64,000 nucleotides of DNA from Phycisphaeraceae bacterium (GTDB lineage: Bacteria > Planctomycetota > Phycisphaerae > Phycisphaerales > Phycisphaeraceae): the NCBI GenBank assembly GCA_028277745.1, contig JANQFR010000013.1, positions 1 through 64,000 of the forward strand, given 5' to 3'. A program made the position numbers and the translations under genes. This document shows positions 1 through 8,775 of the stretch, in pieces. Below the pieces are notes generated by a model. It worked only from the letters and a program-made list of their open reading frames with translations, was not told the DNA's origin and did not search any database. The stretch's first letter is position 1. Each line of letters starts with the position of its first letter.

Positions 1-2
1 AA

Positions 3-76
<74 letters not shown>

Positions 77-179
77 AACTGGATTGAGCCCTGAATCCTA
101 CCACCCTTTCCCGACGGCGTCAAAGTGATGTGTGCCATCAGGTTACACGGAGCTTCCCAAGCGGCTTCGGGCTATGATT

Positions 180-208
180 TTTACAAAAGTACGGGCGGAA
201 GATACAAT
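180..208 (+). promoter_or_regulatory. sigma70-type promoter of korAB
   Basis: A TTTACA -35 hexamer (180-185) is separated by exactly 17 bases from a TACAAT -10 hexamer (203-208). Each matches the consensus at 5 of 6 positions. Transcription would start near 215, giving a leader of about 60 nt before the korA ATG at 274, which has its own AGGAG ribosome binding site at 260-264. Confidence 0.75.
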
Positions 209-273
209 TACTGGTTTACCCTTGCCTTCGTAGATCTGCCAAAAAGGTCGTGGTTTTCAGGAGCAATCGGCAC

Positions 274-2247
274 ATGGCCGTAGATATTCAAACGCCATCT
301 GGTGCGGACGGGGGAGGCGCGGAGCCCCGGACACGCTTGCGGTCCGCCGTGATCCGGTTTGCGGGAGATTCGGGGGATGGCATGCAACTCGCCGGGACCC
401 AATTCACGGACACGTCGGCCTTGCACGGCAATGACGTAGCGACGTTGCCGGATTACCCGGCGGAGATCCGGGCCCCCGCCGGGACGGTGGCGGGCGTCTC
501 CGGGTTCCAGATCAACTTCGCCAGCGAAGATATCCACACCCCCGGCGATAAGGTCAATGTCCTGATTGCCATGAATCCGGCCGCGCTCAAGGCGCACCTC
601 GCCGACGTAGAGCACGGCGGGATCGTCGTGGTGAACGAAGATGAGTTCACCAAGACGAATCTGAAAAAGGCCAAGTACGACGCCAATCCACTCGAAGACG
701 AAGGGCTGATCAACAAATACCAACTTTTTAAGGTGCCCATTACGCGCCTGAACGAAGAGGCGCTGGCCGAAACGGGCATGGGCGCCAAGGATGTCGGGCG
801 TTGTAAGAACATGTATGCGCTGGGGCTGGTGTATTGGCTTTACGGGCGGAGTCCTCAGCCGACGATTGATACGCTGAATGCGTATTTTGGCCGCAAGAAG
901 GGCAAGCCCGAGGTTGCCGAGGCGAATATCAAGGCGTTGAAAGCGGGTTATTACTTCGGCGAAACCGCGGAGATGTTCTCGGTGCGTTACGACGTTGACC
1001 CCGCGGAGATCATGCCGGGGCGGTACCGCAAGGTTGTCGGTAACGAAGCGTTGGCGATGGGGTTGGTCGCGGCGGCCAAGCTGTCCGGCAAGCAGTTGAT
1101 TTACTGCTCGTACCCGATTACGCCGGCGTCGACCGTGCTGCACGCGATGGCGAATCTGCGTCAGTACGGGGTCAAGACATTCCAGGCCGAAGACGAGATC
1201 GCGGCGGTGTGCGCCGCCATCGGAGCGTCGTTCGCGGGGCAGATCGGGGTGACGGGCACGTCGGGCCCCGGGCTCGCGCTTAAAGCGGAAGCGATGGGGC
1301 TGGCGGTGATGACCGAGTTGCCGCTGGTGGTGATCAATGTGCAGCGGGGAGGCCCGTCCACGGGGCTGCCGACCAAGACGGAGCAGTCCGACCTGTTGCA
1401 GGCGATGTACGGCCGCAACGGCGATTGCCCATGCGTGGTGCTCGCGCCCAAGTCGCCGGCCAACTGCTTTGAAACCGCGATCGAGGCGGCCACGCTGGCG
1501 ATGGAGCACATGGTCCCGGTGGTGATTTTAACGGATGGCTATCTGGCGAACGGTTCAGAACCCTGGCTGATCCCGGATGCGTCTTCGCTGGACCCGATCT
1601 CGATCAATCACGCGACCGATCCCTCTGCTTTTGCGACGTACGGGCGCGACGACCAGTTGGTGAGGCCGTGGGCGATCCCGGGAACGCCGGGCCTCGAACA
1701 CCGCATCGGCGGATTGGAAAAGCAGAACATCACGGGCAATGTGAATTACGACCCTGAAAACCACCAGTTGATGACGATGCTCCGGCAGCGAAAGGTCGAC
1801 CTGGTGGCCGAACGCATCCCGCCGATCGAGCCCCACGGCTCGGCTTCCGGTGAAGTGCTGGTGGTGGGGTGGGGCGGGACGTACGGATCGATCCAGACGG
1901 CCGTGGAGCGGGCCCGCGCCGCGGGCAAGAGCGTGAGTCAGTTGCATCTGCGGCATATCAACCCGATGCCCCGGAATCTGGGCGACACACTGCGGAAGTT
2001 CAAGCAGGTTCTGGTGCCGGAGTTGAACGCCGGGCAGTTGCGCTCCCTTTTGCGTTCGAAGTATTTGGTGGACGCCCGTGGCCTGAACAAGGTGCAGGGC
2101 AAGCCGTTTTTGGTGGATGAAATCGAACAGGCGATCGACCTCATGCTGGACGGGCGGTGGGGCGACGCCGAATACCTCATGCCGCGTGAGCATCAGGTGG
2201 ACCCGGCGAATCAGGCGTACAACTTTTCCAGCATAGACGGTGATTGA
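274..2247 (+). CDS. korA: 2-oxoacid:ferredoxin oxidoreductase, fused gamma/alpha subunit (KorA)
   Basis: Large subunit of a 2-oxoacid:acceptor oxidoreductase, most likely 2-oxoglutarate:ferredoxin oxidoreductase, which makes succinyl-CoA and reduced ferredoxin in the TCA cycle. The 657-residue protein starts with the gamma domain (GDSGDGMQLAG near residue 25), followed by the alpha (pyrimidine-binding) domain beginning around YCSYPITPAS. This gamma-alpha fusion is the usual KorA form. The frame is open from GTG 250, but ATG 274 is preferred because AGGAG lies 9 bases before it. korB follows after 18 bases, so the pair is one operon. The 2-oxoglutarate specificity comes from family resemblance and the absence of a pyruvate-type delta subunit, and is not proven. 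Confidence 0.92.
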   Translation: MAVDIQTPSGADGGGAEPRTRLRSAVIRFAGDSGDGMQLAGTQFTDTSALHGNDVATLPDYPAEIRAPAGTVAGVSGFQINFASEDIHTPGDKVNVLIAMNPAALKAHLADVEHGGIVVVNEDEFTKTNLKKAKYDANPLEDEGLINKYQLFKVPITRLNEEALAETGMGAKDVGRCKNMYALGLVYWLYGRSPQPTIDTLNAYFGRKKGKPEVAEANIKALKAGYYFGETAEMFSVRYDVDPAEIMPGRYRKVVGNEALAMGLVAAAKLSGKQLIYCSYPITPASTVLHAMANLRQYGVKTFQAEDEIAAVCAAIGASFAGQIGVTGTSGPGLALKAEAMGLAVMTELPLVVINVQRGGPSTGLPTKTEQSDLLQAMYGRNGDCPCVVLAPKSPANCFETAIEAATLAMEHMVPVVILTDGYLANGSEPWLIPDASSLDPISINHATDPSAFATYGRDDQLVRPWAIPGTPGLEHRIGGLEKQNITGNVNYDPENHQLMTMLRQRKVDLVAERIPPIEPHGSASGEVLVVGWGGTYGSIQTAVERARAAGKSVSQLHLRHINPMPRNLGDTLRKFKQVLVPELNAGQLRSLLRSKYLVDARGLNKVQGKPFLVDEIEQAIDLMLDGRWGDAEYLMPREHQVDPANQAYNFSSIDGD

Positions 2248-2265
2248 TCAAGCGGAGGCGGTGAT

Positions 2266-3306
2266 ATGCCTGAATTAAACGTATTGAAACCGACTGATTA
2301 TGCATCTGACCAGGATATCCGCTGGTGTCCGGGGTGCGGCGACTACGCGATCCTGGCCCAGATGAAGAAGGTGCTGGCCAAGACGAAAGCGGTGCGTGAA
2401 GCCACGGTATTCGTGGCCGGCATCGGTTGCTCGTCGCGGTTCCCGTACTACATGAGCACCTACGGGTTGCATTCCATCCACGGCCGGGCGCCGGCGTTCG
2501 CAACGGGGATCAAGATCGCCAATCCGGACCTGACCGTCTGGCAGGTGACCGGCGACGGCGACGGCCTGTCGATCGGCGGCAATCACCTGATGCACATCCT
2601 CCGGCGGAACGTCGGCGTGAAGATCATGCTTTTCAATAACCGTATCTACGGCTTGACGAAAGGGCAGTATTCCCCGACTTCCGAGATCGGCAAGAAAACG
2701 CCGTCTACGCCCATGGGCAGCCTCGACATGCCGCTGTCGCCGCTGTCGGTCGCGATCGCCGCCGAGGCGACGTTTGTCGCTCGATGCATCGACGTGGACA
2801 AGTCCCTTCCCGAAGTGCTGGAGCGGGCGTCGGCTCACCGGGGGGCGGCGTTCATCGAGATCTACCAGGACTGCAACGTTTTCAACCACAAGGCGTTTGA
2901 GTACGCCACCGACAAAGAGACGAAAGAGGACCATATCCTTCGCCTCGAACACGGCAAGCCGATGATTTTCGGCGCCAACCGCGACAAGGGGATCCGTCTC
3001 CAGGGCTGCGGCCCCGAGGTGGTGCGGTTGGACTCCGGGGTGAAGGAAGATGACCTGCTTTTCCACGATGAGACCAGCGAGCCCCTGGCGTACATGCTCA
3101 GCCGGATGCGGCACCCGGAGTTCCCCGAACCCATGGGCGTGTTCCGAGCGGTGCAGCGTGAATGCTACGAAGACCTTCTGAATGCCCAGGTGCAGGAAGC
3201 CGTCGCGAAGCGGGGTGAAGGCACGATCGAAACGCTGCTTAACTCCGGCGAGTCCTACACCATCGAAGCCAGGGATAGCCAGAATCCCGGGCTGCACGAA
3301 TCGTGA
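2266..3306 (+). CDS. korB: 2-oxoacid:ferredoxin oxidoreductase, thiamine diphosphate beta subunit (KorB)
   Basis: The ThDP-binding partner of KorA, 346 residues. The N-terminal WCPGCGDYAI motif, the GDGDGLSIGGNH segment (Mg/ThDP-binding GDG) and NNRIYGLTKGQYSPTS are typical of this subunit. The start ATG is preceded by GGAGG at a good distance. It sits 18 bases after korA, and its TGA overlaps the GTG of the following AraC gene. No ferredoxin gene is seen beside the pair, so the electron acceptor must be encoded elsewhere. Length and motifs are complete, with no sign of damage. Confidence 0.93.
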   Translation: MPELNVLKPTDYASDQDIRWCPGCGDYAILAQMKKVLAKTKAVREATVFVAGIGCSSRFPYYMSTYGLHSIHGRAPAFATGIKIANPDLTVWQVTGDGDGLSIGGNHLMHILRRNVGVKIMLFNNRIYGLTKGQYSPTSEIGKKTPSTPMGSLDMPLSPLSVAIAAEATFVARCIDVDKSLPEVLERASAHRGAAFIEIYQDCNVFNHKAFEYATDKETKEDHILRLEHGKPMIFGANRDKGIRLQGCGPEVVRLDSGVKEDDLLFHDETSEPLAYMLSRMRHPEFPEPMGVFRAVQRECYEDLLNAQVQEAVAKRGEGTIETLLNSGESYTIEARDSQNPGLHES

Positions 3307-4211
3307 GCCCTCAGCCTGAAAGCAACCGTTCCGTTTTGTCGCATCACGACGTGGGAACGGATGCGCCGAAACATCGCGTCAAGCCTCTCCGAACCGATGT
3401 GCTGCCTGTCACGCAGGTCCATCCCGTGGTTCGGATCGCACATCGTCGCGGCGGACCTGCTCATATTCCTTCGCGCATCATCTTTGACCATGAACTGGTG
3501 CTGATTGTTCGAGGCTCGGGGCGATATGTTTATGAAGGATCGGCGTATGAGATCGGGCCGAACGATCTGCTGTTCATCCGGCCGTTTGAACGGCATCGTC
3601 TGGAGTTGTTCTCCTCGTCCGAGCATCTCGCCGTCCATTTTGACCTGTCGCCCGACGTGCAGCCGCGGGGCGCTGGGCTCGATCGTCAGGCGTACGCGGT
3701 GACGATCGCGGAAGGACAGACGCTACGCCCGTGGACCCGGCTCGATGCGGACGATGTGGCGGCGACGTTGCTCGAAGGGGTGGTCGACGCGTTTGCGACG
3801 GGCGATCCATTAGACGAGGCGACGGCGGGCTCTCGTTTGCTGCGGGTGTTATTGTCTTTGCTGAGACGCCACGAGCGGCCCCGCGACGCACGGTTCGAAG
3901 CCGCGGCCGAGTTGATCAACCATGAACTCGACGGCGTCTGGACCGCCGACCGCCTCGCCGGGGCGGTGGGGCTCAGTTCAAGCCAGTGCCGCCGACTGTT
4001 TGTCCAGTGGACCGGGCTGACGCCGATGGCGTACATCCGCCAGAAACGGGTGAACCGCGCGCGGCGGCTGTTGGCCGAGGGGGAGCTCTCGATCAAAGAG
4101 ATCGCTTTCCGCTGCGGATTTGCCGATCCGCTTCATTTTTCCCGGCTCTTCCGGAAGATCGACGGCTTGTCGCCGAGTCAGTATCGGCAAGAAGCCCAGG
4201 CCGGCCGATAA
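3303..4211 (+). CDS. AraC-family transcriptional regulator
   Basis: A 302-residue regulator with an N-terminal cupin-like sensing domain (FDHELVLIVRGSGRYVY; PNDLLFIRPF) and a C-terminal double helix-turn-helix from about residue 195 to 297 (LAGAVGLSSSQCRRLF, then IKEIAFRCGFADPLHFSRLF with SPSQYR). The GTG start overlaps the korB stop by 4 bases, so it could be co-transcribed with korAB, but the 3' neighbour (a PhyH dioxygenase) is a more likely target. A later in-frame start cannot be excluded because no Shine-Dalgarno is obvious. The inducer is unknown; such cupin/AraC proteins usually sense sugars or related small molecules. Confidence 0.88.
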   Translation: MSPQPESNRSVLSHHDVGTDAPKHRVKPLRTDVLPVTQVHPVVRIAHRRGGPAHIPSRIIFDHELVLIVRGSGRYVYEGSAYEIGPNDLLFIRPFERHRLELFSSSEHLAVHFDLSPDVQPRGAGLDRQAYAVTIAEGQTLRPWTRLDADDVAATLLEGVVDAFATGDPLDEATAGSRLLRVLLSLLRRHERPRDARFEAAAELINHELDGVWTADRLAGAVGLSSSQCRRLFVQWTGLTPMAYIRQKRVNRARRLLAEGELSIKEIAFRCGFADPLHFSRLFRKIDGLSPSQYRQEAQAGR

Positions 4212-4253
4212 ACTGATGCGCGTTTTATCCATATCATCGGCGTCGTAGCTATT

Positions 4254-4316
4254 CCGCCAAGGTGAGGCGGTGAATAGCATCATGAGATCACCCTTTACGA
4301 TGGAGATGATCTCATG
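4254..4316 (+). promoter_or_regulatory. inverted repeats in the leader of the PhyH gene
   Basis: Two inverted repeats lie between the AraC gene and the dioxygenase gene. The first pairs CCGCC (4254-4258) with GGCGG (4266-4270). The second is a perfect 10-bp pair: CATGAGATCA (4281-4290) and TGATCTCATG (4307-4316). The right arm of the second contains the ATG start codon (4314) and the loop contains the GGAG ribosome binding site (4302-4305). It could be an operator for the adjacent AraC protein or an RNA hairpin controlling initiation. Confidence 0.5.
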
Positions 4317-5147
4317 TTGACCACCGCTCAGATTGAAGCGTATCGCGACCAGGGATTTATCCGTGGCCCGAAGCTGCTGACCGATGAAGAGACCGCATTG
4401 TTAGGCAGTGAGATCGAGCGCGTGATCGCGGATCGCGACCACGCCGACCAGTCGCAACCCGTGTCGTGCCGGAATCTGACCGGTGACCCGAACAACTTCG
4501 TCTGGCAGATCGTCAACATCTGGCAGGCCAGTGACGCGTTCCGGGATCTGTTGTTCAACCGTGGCCTTGGCGAGATGGCGGCGGAGCTCACCGGCGCGCG
4601 TGAATTGCGCGTCTGGCATGATCAGGTGCAATACAAACCGGCACGGAAAGGCGGCGTGAACTGGTGGCATCAAGACTCGATCTTATGGCCCCCGCTGACG
4701 CCGAAAGATCAGCAGATCACCGCATGGATCGCGTTGGACGATGCCGACACGGAGAACGGTTGTATGTCGATGGTGAGCGGATCGCATCGGTGGGGTGATC
4801 AAAGCGCATTTCTGGGTCAACTGCAGCGTGAACATGGATTAGACCGGTTTCTGGAGAGTATCCCGACGCGTTTCGAGAACCAGGAAGCCGCGGTGCGCCA
4901 CTGCCCGGTTGGCCGGGGTGAGGTGCATTTTCATCACCCGCTGTGCTGGCACGGCTCACAGAGCAACCGGTCCGGGCGTCCTCGGCGTGCGATCGCCATC
5001 CATCTCATGACGGAGCAAACCCGTTTCGCGGCAGACGGCGGAGACCATCTCATGAGGCCTTTCATCGCGGTGGCGGATGGAGAAACGATCCTGGGAGAGG
5101 TGTTCCCGCTGATTTATGAAGCGGCATCATCGGAGGCCGCGGTGTAA
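4314..5147 (+). CDS. phytanoyl-CoA dioxygenase (PhyH) family protein
   Basis: A 277-residue Fe(II)/2-oxoglutarate-dependent oxygenase of the PhyH family. The 2-His-1-carboxylate ligands are visible: His-x-Asp in WWHQDS (about residue 122) and the distal His in HHPLCWHGS (about 217), followed by the Arg of RSGRPRRA that would bind 2-oxoglutarate. The start ATG has GGAG 8 bases upstream and lies in the arm of an inverted repeat. It follows an AraC regulator, a pairing seen again at 33-35 kb. The substrate cannot be read from the sequence; planctomycete genomes carry many such oxygenases. Cytoplasmic, no signal peptide. Confidence 0.88.
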   Translation: MLTTAQIEAYRDQGFIRGPKLLTDEETALLGSEIERVIADRDHADQSQPVSCRNLTGDPNNFVWQIVNIWQASDAFRDLLFNRGLGEMAAELTGARELRVWHDQVQYKPARKGGVNWWHQDSILWPPLTPKDQQITAWIALDDADTENGCMSMVSGSHRWGDQSAFLGQLQREHGLDRFLESIPTRFENQEAAVRHCPVGRGEVHFHHPLCWHGSQSNRSGRPRRAIAIHLMTEQTRFAADGGDHLMRPFIAVADGETILGEVFPLIYEAASSEAAV

Positions 5148-5274
5148 GACGCCGTAAAGGCAACAGGACCACTCAATACGGGATGATCTTCGGTGACCCG
5201 AAGATTTCCACCAACGCCCGCCCGGTTATCATGTCCGGCCGGATCCGATCGATTGGAAATCTTTGGAGGCTCCG

Positions 5275-6294
5275 ATGCAAAAAGGACTCGATGGCTGGTT
5301 TCAACACGCCGAAGCAAACGGATACGGCCCGCACCTGGTCGAATCCGGTGACGGCCGGCTTCTTGTCGTGGAGCGCGGCGCCCGTCTGCTCGCGGCGTCG
5401 CTGCCTGGCGTCGAGGGTGATCTTTTCTTCAACAACGACGCGTGTACGGGCGGCGATCGGCTGTGGATCGCGCCGGAGGTCGCCTATTACTGGCCAAGCC
5501 TTGAACAGGCGCGCGAAGACCCGGTCAAGTGGGCCGCGACCCCGCCGGCTGTCGACCCGGGCGACTACGCTCTCGGCGACGCCTGGCCCGGCGGCGTCCA
5601 TCTCCATGCGTCGATGAGCCTCCGCGACGCTCGTGACGACAAACGGATCAACCTCGATGTGACCCGCGTTTTCGCGGCGATCGACCCGCCCGACGGTTTG
5701 CCGGCCGGGCTGAAATGCCTGAGCTTTGCCGTCACCAACGAATTAACGGTGAACGGCGGCGACGACGGCGCGGTCGCCGGAGCGTGGGATATCCTTCAAA
5801 TCCCCCCGGTCGGCACGCTCATCTGCCCGACGACGACTGGCGTCGACCCGCGTTCTTACTACGATCCGTTCGGCGAGCGACACGTGCAATGCGACAGCCG
5901 GGCGGTCCGGTTTTTCATCGACGCTGACCGCCGCATCAAGATGGGGCTGCGGCCCGAGCACACGACCGGACGCATGGGGTACTACCGAATGGTCGGTGAG
6001 GTCGCCACGCTGATCGTCCGCATCTTTGGCGTGTATCCCGGCGAGCCTTACATCGACATCCCGCGCGACCATCCGGCCGATCAGCGGCGAGGCGGCGATG
6101 TCCTGCAAGCCTACAACGATGACCTGACGTTCGGCGCGTTCGGGGAGATGGAATACCACGACCCGGCGGTCCGCGTGGGCGGATGCGAGCGCCGCTACGG
6201 ACAGAGCGTCACGCACATCCTGGCGGGAGACGACGCCGTTGTGTGCTCTGTTGGCGCGGAGCTTCTGGGCGCGCCGGTCGAGCCGATTGTTTGA
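5275..6294 (+). CDS. conserved protein of unknown function, beta-rich, possibly mutarotase-like
   Basis: A 339-residue protein that I cannot assign firmly. It has no signal peptide or membrane segment and is rich in short beta-type stretches (GRLLVVERGARLLAA, GDRLWIAPEVAYYW, WDILQIPPVGTLI). The motif GDRLWIAPE, followed by a long all-beta body, recalls galactose-mutarotase-like DUF families (DUF4380/DUF6786 type) found near sugar genes in planctomycetes; that link is from memory and unverified. The start is ATG 5275, with GGAGG at 5265-5269, rather than the upstream TTG. It lies 127 bases after the PhyH gene on the same strand and ends one base before the convergent NHL gene. Confidence 0.75.
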   Translation: MQKGLDGWFQHAEANGYGPHLVESGDGRLLVVERGARLLAASLPGVEGDLFFNNDACTGGDRLWIAPEVAYYWPSLEQAREDPVKWAATPPAVDPGDYALGDAWPGGVHLHASMSLRDARDDKRINLDVTRVFAAIDPPDGLPAGLKCLSFAVTNELTVNGGDDGAVAGAWDILQIPPVGTLICPTTTGVDPRSYYDPFGERHVQCDSRAVRFFIDADRRIKMGLRPEHTTGRMGYYRMVGEVATLIVRIFGVYPGEPYIDIPRDHPADQRRGGDVLQAYNDDLTFGAFGEMEYHDPAVRVGGCERRYGQSVTHILAGDDAVVCSVGAELLGAPVEPIV

Positions 6295-7200
6295 TCAACG
6301 TTTGGCGAGCTTGGTGATCCGGCCGCCGATGATCCACTCAACGACGTAGATGTCGCCGTTGGGCGCAACCGCGATGCCGTGGGGGCTGTTGAATCTGCCG
6401 GGCTGAACATGTTCGGTTTCCGCAAGATTCGGCCAGCCTTCGACATCCTTGACGTTGAAATTGTCACCGAGGTTAGCGACGACGTTGAAGTCCTTGTCGA
6501 GTGCTTTGACGCCCGCAAAAAGTTCGGGGAGGTAGGTGAGCCCGTTGTGGAAGACAAAGCCGCAGGGGCTGTGGGTCGCGTCATCATTGTGGCGGAGGTA
6601 TCCGCCGTCGGCATCGTAAACGGTCACCCGGTGGTTGCCGCGGTCGGCGATGTAGAGTTCGCCTTCCGGACTGAACATCAGGCCGTGAGGGCACCGGAAC
6701 CGTCCGGCCCCCTCCTCGCCGTTGAGCGTGCTTTGATAGGCGCCGCCGGGATCGTAGCGGTGGACGAGCGATGAGCCGTAGCCGTCGGCGACCAAGATAT
6801 CTCCGTCTGGCCCGATGGCGACCCAGGTCGGCACATATTTGTTGTCGACGCACACCTCGCTTGGCGGGGCGTCGAGGGTTTGGATTGTTTCCCCCTCCAG
6901 GGTTGTCTTGACGACTTCTTTCGAGTTCTGGTCGGTCAGCCAGAGGCGCTCGGCGCCGTCTTCTTCGATGAGCGTCATGCCGTGAGCGCCGCCGAAGCGA
7001 TCGCCCCAGGCGTTTTTCAAGCCGCCGTCGGCGTCAAACACCAGCACGCCGGGGTCGGCCTGGTTGAAGACGAGGATGTCGCCGGTCTTGGACACGACCA
7101 CGCCATGCGTACGGCCGTTGGCCTTGCCCGACACGGTGTCGGGGATCCGGGTCCACTGGTCATTCCATTCGTAAACATGTTCGCCATTGCCGATCTGCAT
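6295..7200 (-). CDS. NHL-repeat beta-propeller protein
   Basis: A 301-residue protein made of NHL repeats, recognisable by repeated blade motifs: THGVVVSKTGDILVF, GDILVADGYGSSLVHRYD, PHGLMFSPEGELYIADRGNHRV and SPHGIAVAPNGDIYVVEW. This pattern is that of six-bladed SMP-30/peptidylglycine-lyase-like propellers. No signal peptide is present. The frame is open further upstream, but ATG 7200 has AGGAG at 7207-7211 and avoids overlap with comB, so it is the chosen start. It lies 61 bases after comB on the same strand. The role is uncertain: a lactonase-like or lyase-like enzyme, or a simple binding propeller. Confidence 0.85.
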   Translation of the reverse strand: MQIGNGEHVYEWNDQWTRIPDTVSGKANGRTHGVVVSKTGDILVFNQADPGVLVFDADGGLKNAWGDRFGGAHGMTLIEEDGAERLWLTDQNSKEVVKTTLEGETIQTLDAPPSEVCVDNKYVPTWVAIGPDGDILVADGYGSSLVHRYDPGGAYQSTLNGEEGAGRFRCPHGLMFSPEGELYIADRGNHRVTVYDADGGYLRHNDDATHSPCGFVFHNGLTYLPELFAGVKALDKDFNVVANLGDNFNVKDVEGWPNLAETEHVQPGRFNSPHGIAVAPNGDIYVVEWIIGGRITKLAKR

Positions 7201-7261
7201 GGGATTCGCTCCTGATGGTTTTGCGTCAGACGCGGAATCATGCCCGATGCTCGGCCGATGA

Positions 7262-7984
7262 TCAAGCGGGGCTTTCGACATAGGCGCCGTCGGTCAGGCG
7301 CGGCGCCGTGTGGCTGACATCGTGCTGCGCGGCCCGGACCACGTCACTCTCATAGCCCCTGGCGATCAATTCCCGCCCCGATCCGCAGGCCGACAGGGTT
7401 TCTGTGAAGCGGCGGCTTGCCTGGCGGAAAGCGGCGACGGCGGCCCGGGCCTCGGGTGACGGATCGCCGTTCAGTTCCGCGATGATGGCCCCGGCCCCGA
7501 TCCAGTCTTCGAGCGCCGGGCGCAGGCCGCCGTCGGGCCAGCGTTCGCCGGCCGGGATGACCGCCACCGTCCCACCGATCCGGTTGGCGGCTTGGGCGGC
7601 CGCCCTCGCGTTGCGCAGGCACCCCGACAGGGTGGGCGTCTTGCCGGTGGCGAGCGTGAGCGTGGAGCCGTTGGGCGAAGGGAGCACGATCCGGTCCCCG
7701 GGGCCGAGCTTCTCCAGCGACACCGGCGACAGGGAAAAACGATGGGCCGGGTCGCCGCGTACGCCCGCCAACTCGGCCGAGTGCCGCCGGGCGAACTCCC
7801 CGGCCGAATCGTCCTTCCAGCGGTAGGGCAGCACCGCCGCGCCGCGGCTGACCGCGACGTCCACGCACGTTGTGAACGACAGGACATCAACAATGATCAC
7901 GACATCGCTGATCGGCGCCAGCGCCTCAACGCCTTTGATCCCCCACTCGCAACGGATGCCGAACCCGGACTGGTCGTGATGCAT
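7262..7984 (-). CDS. comB: 2-phosphosulfolactate phosphatase (ComB)
   Basis: A 240-residue member of the ComB family, which removes phosphate from 2-phosphosulfolactate to give sulfolactate. The family motifs are clear: VDVLSFTTCVDVAVSRGA near the N-terminus, LPSPNGSTL, LRNARAAAQAA, and VIPAGERWPDGGLRPALEDW with the conserved acidic residues. The family was defined in coenzyme M synthesis of methanogens, but homologues are widespread in bacteria, where the product may go to other sulfonate pathways. No comA or comC is visible here. It lies 9 bases downstream of an SDR gene on the same strand, suggesting joint expression with a dehydrogenase. Confidence 0.85.
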   Translation of the reverse strand: MHHDQSGFGIRCEWGIKGVEALAPISDVVIIVDVLSFTTCVDVAVSRGAAVLPYRWKDDSAGEFARRHSAELAGVRGDPAHRFSLSPVSLEKLGPGDRIVLPSPNGSTLTLATGKTPTLSGCLRNARAAAQAANRIGGTVAVIPAGERWPDGGLRPALEDWIGAGAIIAELNGDPSPEARAAVAAFRQASRRFTETLSACGSGRELIARGYESDVVRAAQHDVSHTAPRLTDGAYVESPA

Positions 7985-7993
7985 CCGTGCAGT

Positions 7994-8716
7994 TTACGGG
8001 CTGGGGACGACGATCGTTTCACCCGGCGAAAACGCCCGCAGGCCGGTGACGCAGTCGCGGATGATCGTCGCCAGTTCGACCGGGTCGAGCGTTTTGTGCT
8101 TGGGGATCATCGCTTCAGGGAAAATCGTGCGAAGCAGAGGGGTCTCGACCGCGCCGGGCGCGATGGCGACCGCCCGGACGCCGATTTTTTTCCCTTCGTC
8201 GGCGGTGCATTGGGTGAACATGTTGACCCCGATCTTGGCCGCGGCGTACATCGAGAAACCCGGGAACGGGTCGATGCTGGCCATCGAGGAGACATTGACG
8301 ACGACGCCGTTGCGCTGCTTCTCGAAGATAGGCCACGCCGCGTTGGTCAGCATCACCACCGACGTCAGGTTGGTGTCGATGCACCGACGCCAGGTTTCGG
8401 CGTCGATCTTGGAGATCGGGCCCAGGGGGGCGTAGCCGGCGATGTTGCACAGCGCATCCAATCGGCCGAAACGCTCCGCCGTCGCGTCGACAACCTGGCG
8501 ACACGCTTCCTGGTCGGTCAGGTCCGCGGGATGTACGTGGCGGACCGCGTCGGCGCCGCATTCGTCAGCGATCAGCCGGGCGGTTTCCTGCAGGCTGGAT
8601 TCGGTCCGGCCGACCAGCACAACGTGGTAGCCGGCTTCCGCCAGCAGCACCGCCGTGTCCCGTCCGATCCCGCTGCCGGCGCCCGTGACGATGGCCGCTT
8701 GCTGTCCTTCGTTCAT
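7994..8716 (-). CDS. short-chain dehydrogenase/reductase (SDR)
   Basis: A classical SDR of 240 residues from ATG 8716. The Rossmann nucleotide-binding motif is GAGSGIGRDTA, the structural CNIAG (NNAG-type) motif follows, and the catalytic YAAAK (Tyr-x-x-x-Lys) is present with a Ser in the preceding VSSMASI segment. An upstream in-frame ATG at 8725 exists, but a TATCAT box at 8729-8724 ends 7 bases before ATG 8716 and there is no Shine-Dalgarno, so transcription may start right at 8716. It is followed by comB; the substrate is unknown. NAD or NADP preference cannot be decided with confidence. Confidence 0.88.
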   Translation of the reverse strand: MNEGQQAAIVTGAGSGIGRDTAVLLAEAGYHVVLVGRTESSLQETARLIADECGADAVRHVHPADLTDQEACRQVVDATAERFGRLDALCNIAGYAPLGPISKIDAETWRRCIDTNLTSVVMLTNAAWPIFEKQRNGVVVNVSSMASIDPFPGFSMYAAAKIGVNMFTQCTADEGKKIGVRAVAIAPGAVETPLLRTIFPEAMIPKHKTLDPVELATIIRDCVTGLRAFSPGETIVVPSP

Positions 8717-8775
8717 GCGACACATGATAGACGCGTTCCCGATCCCGGGAGCGGCGTCTGACGTATACTTGACTG

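Noticed and set aside
208-1509. A long minus-strand reading frame opposite korA
   Set aside because: It is antisense to a clear korA, Arg-rich, and has no recognisable motif; a typical shadow of high-GC coding DNA.
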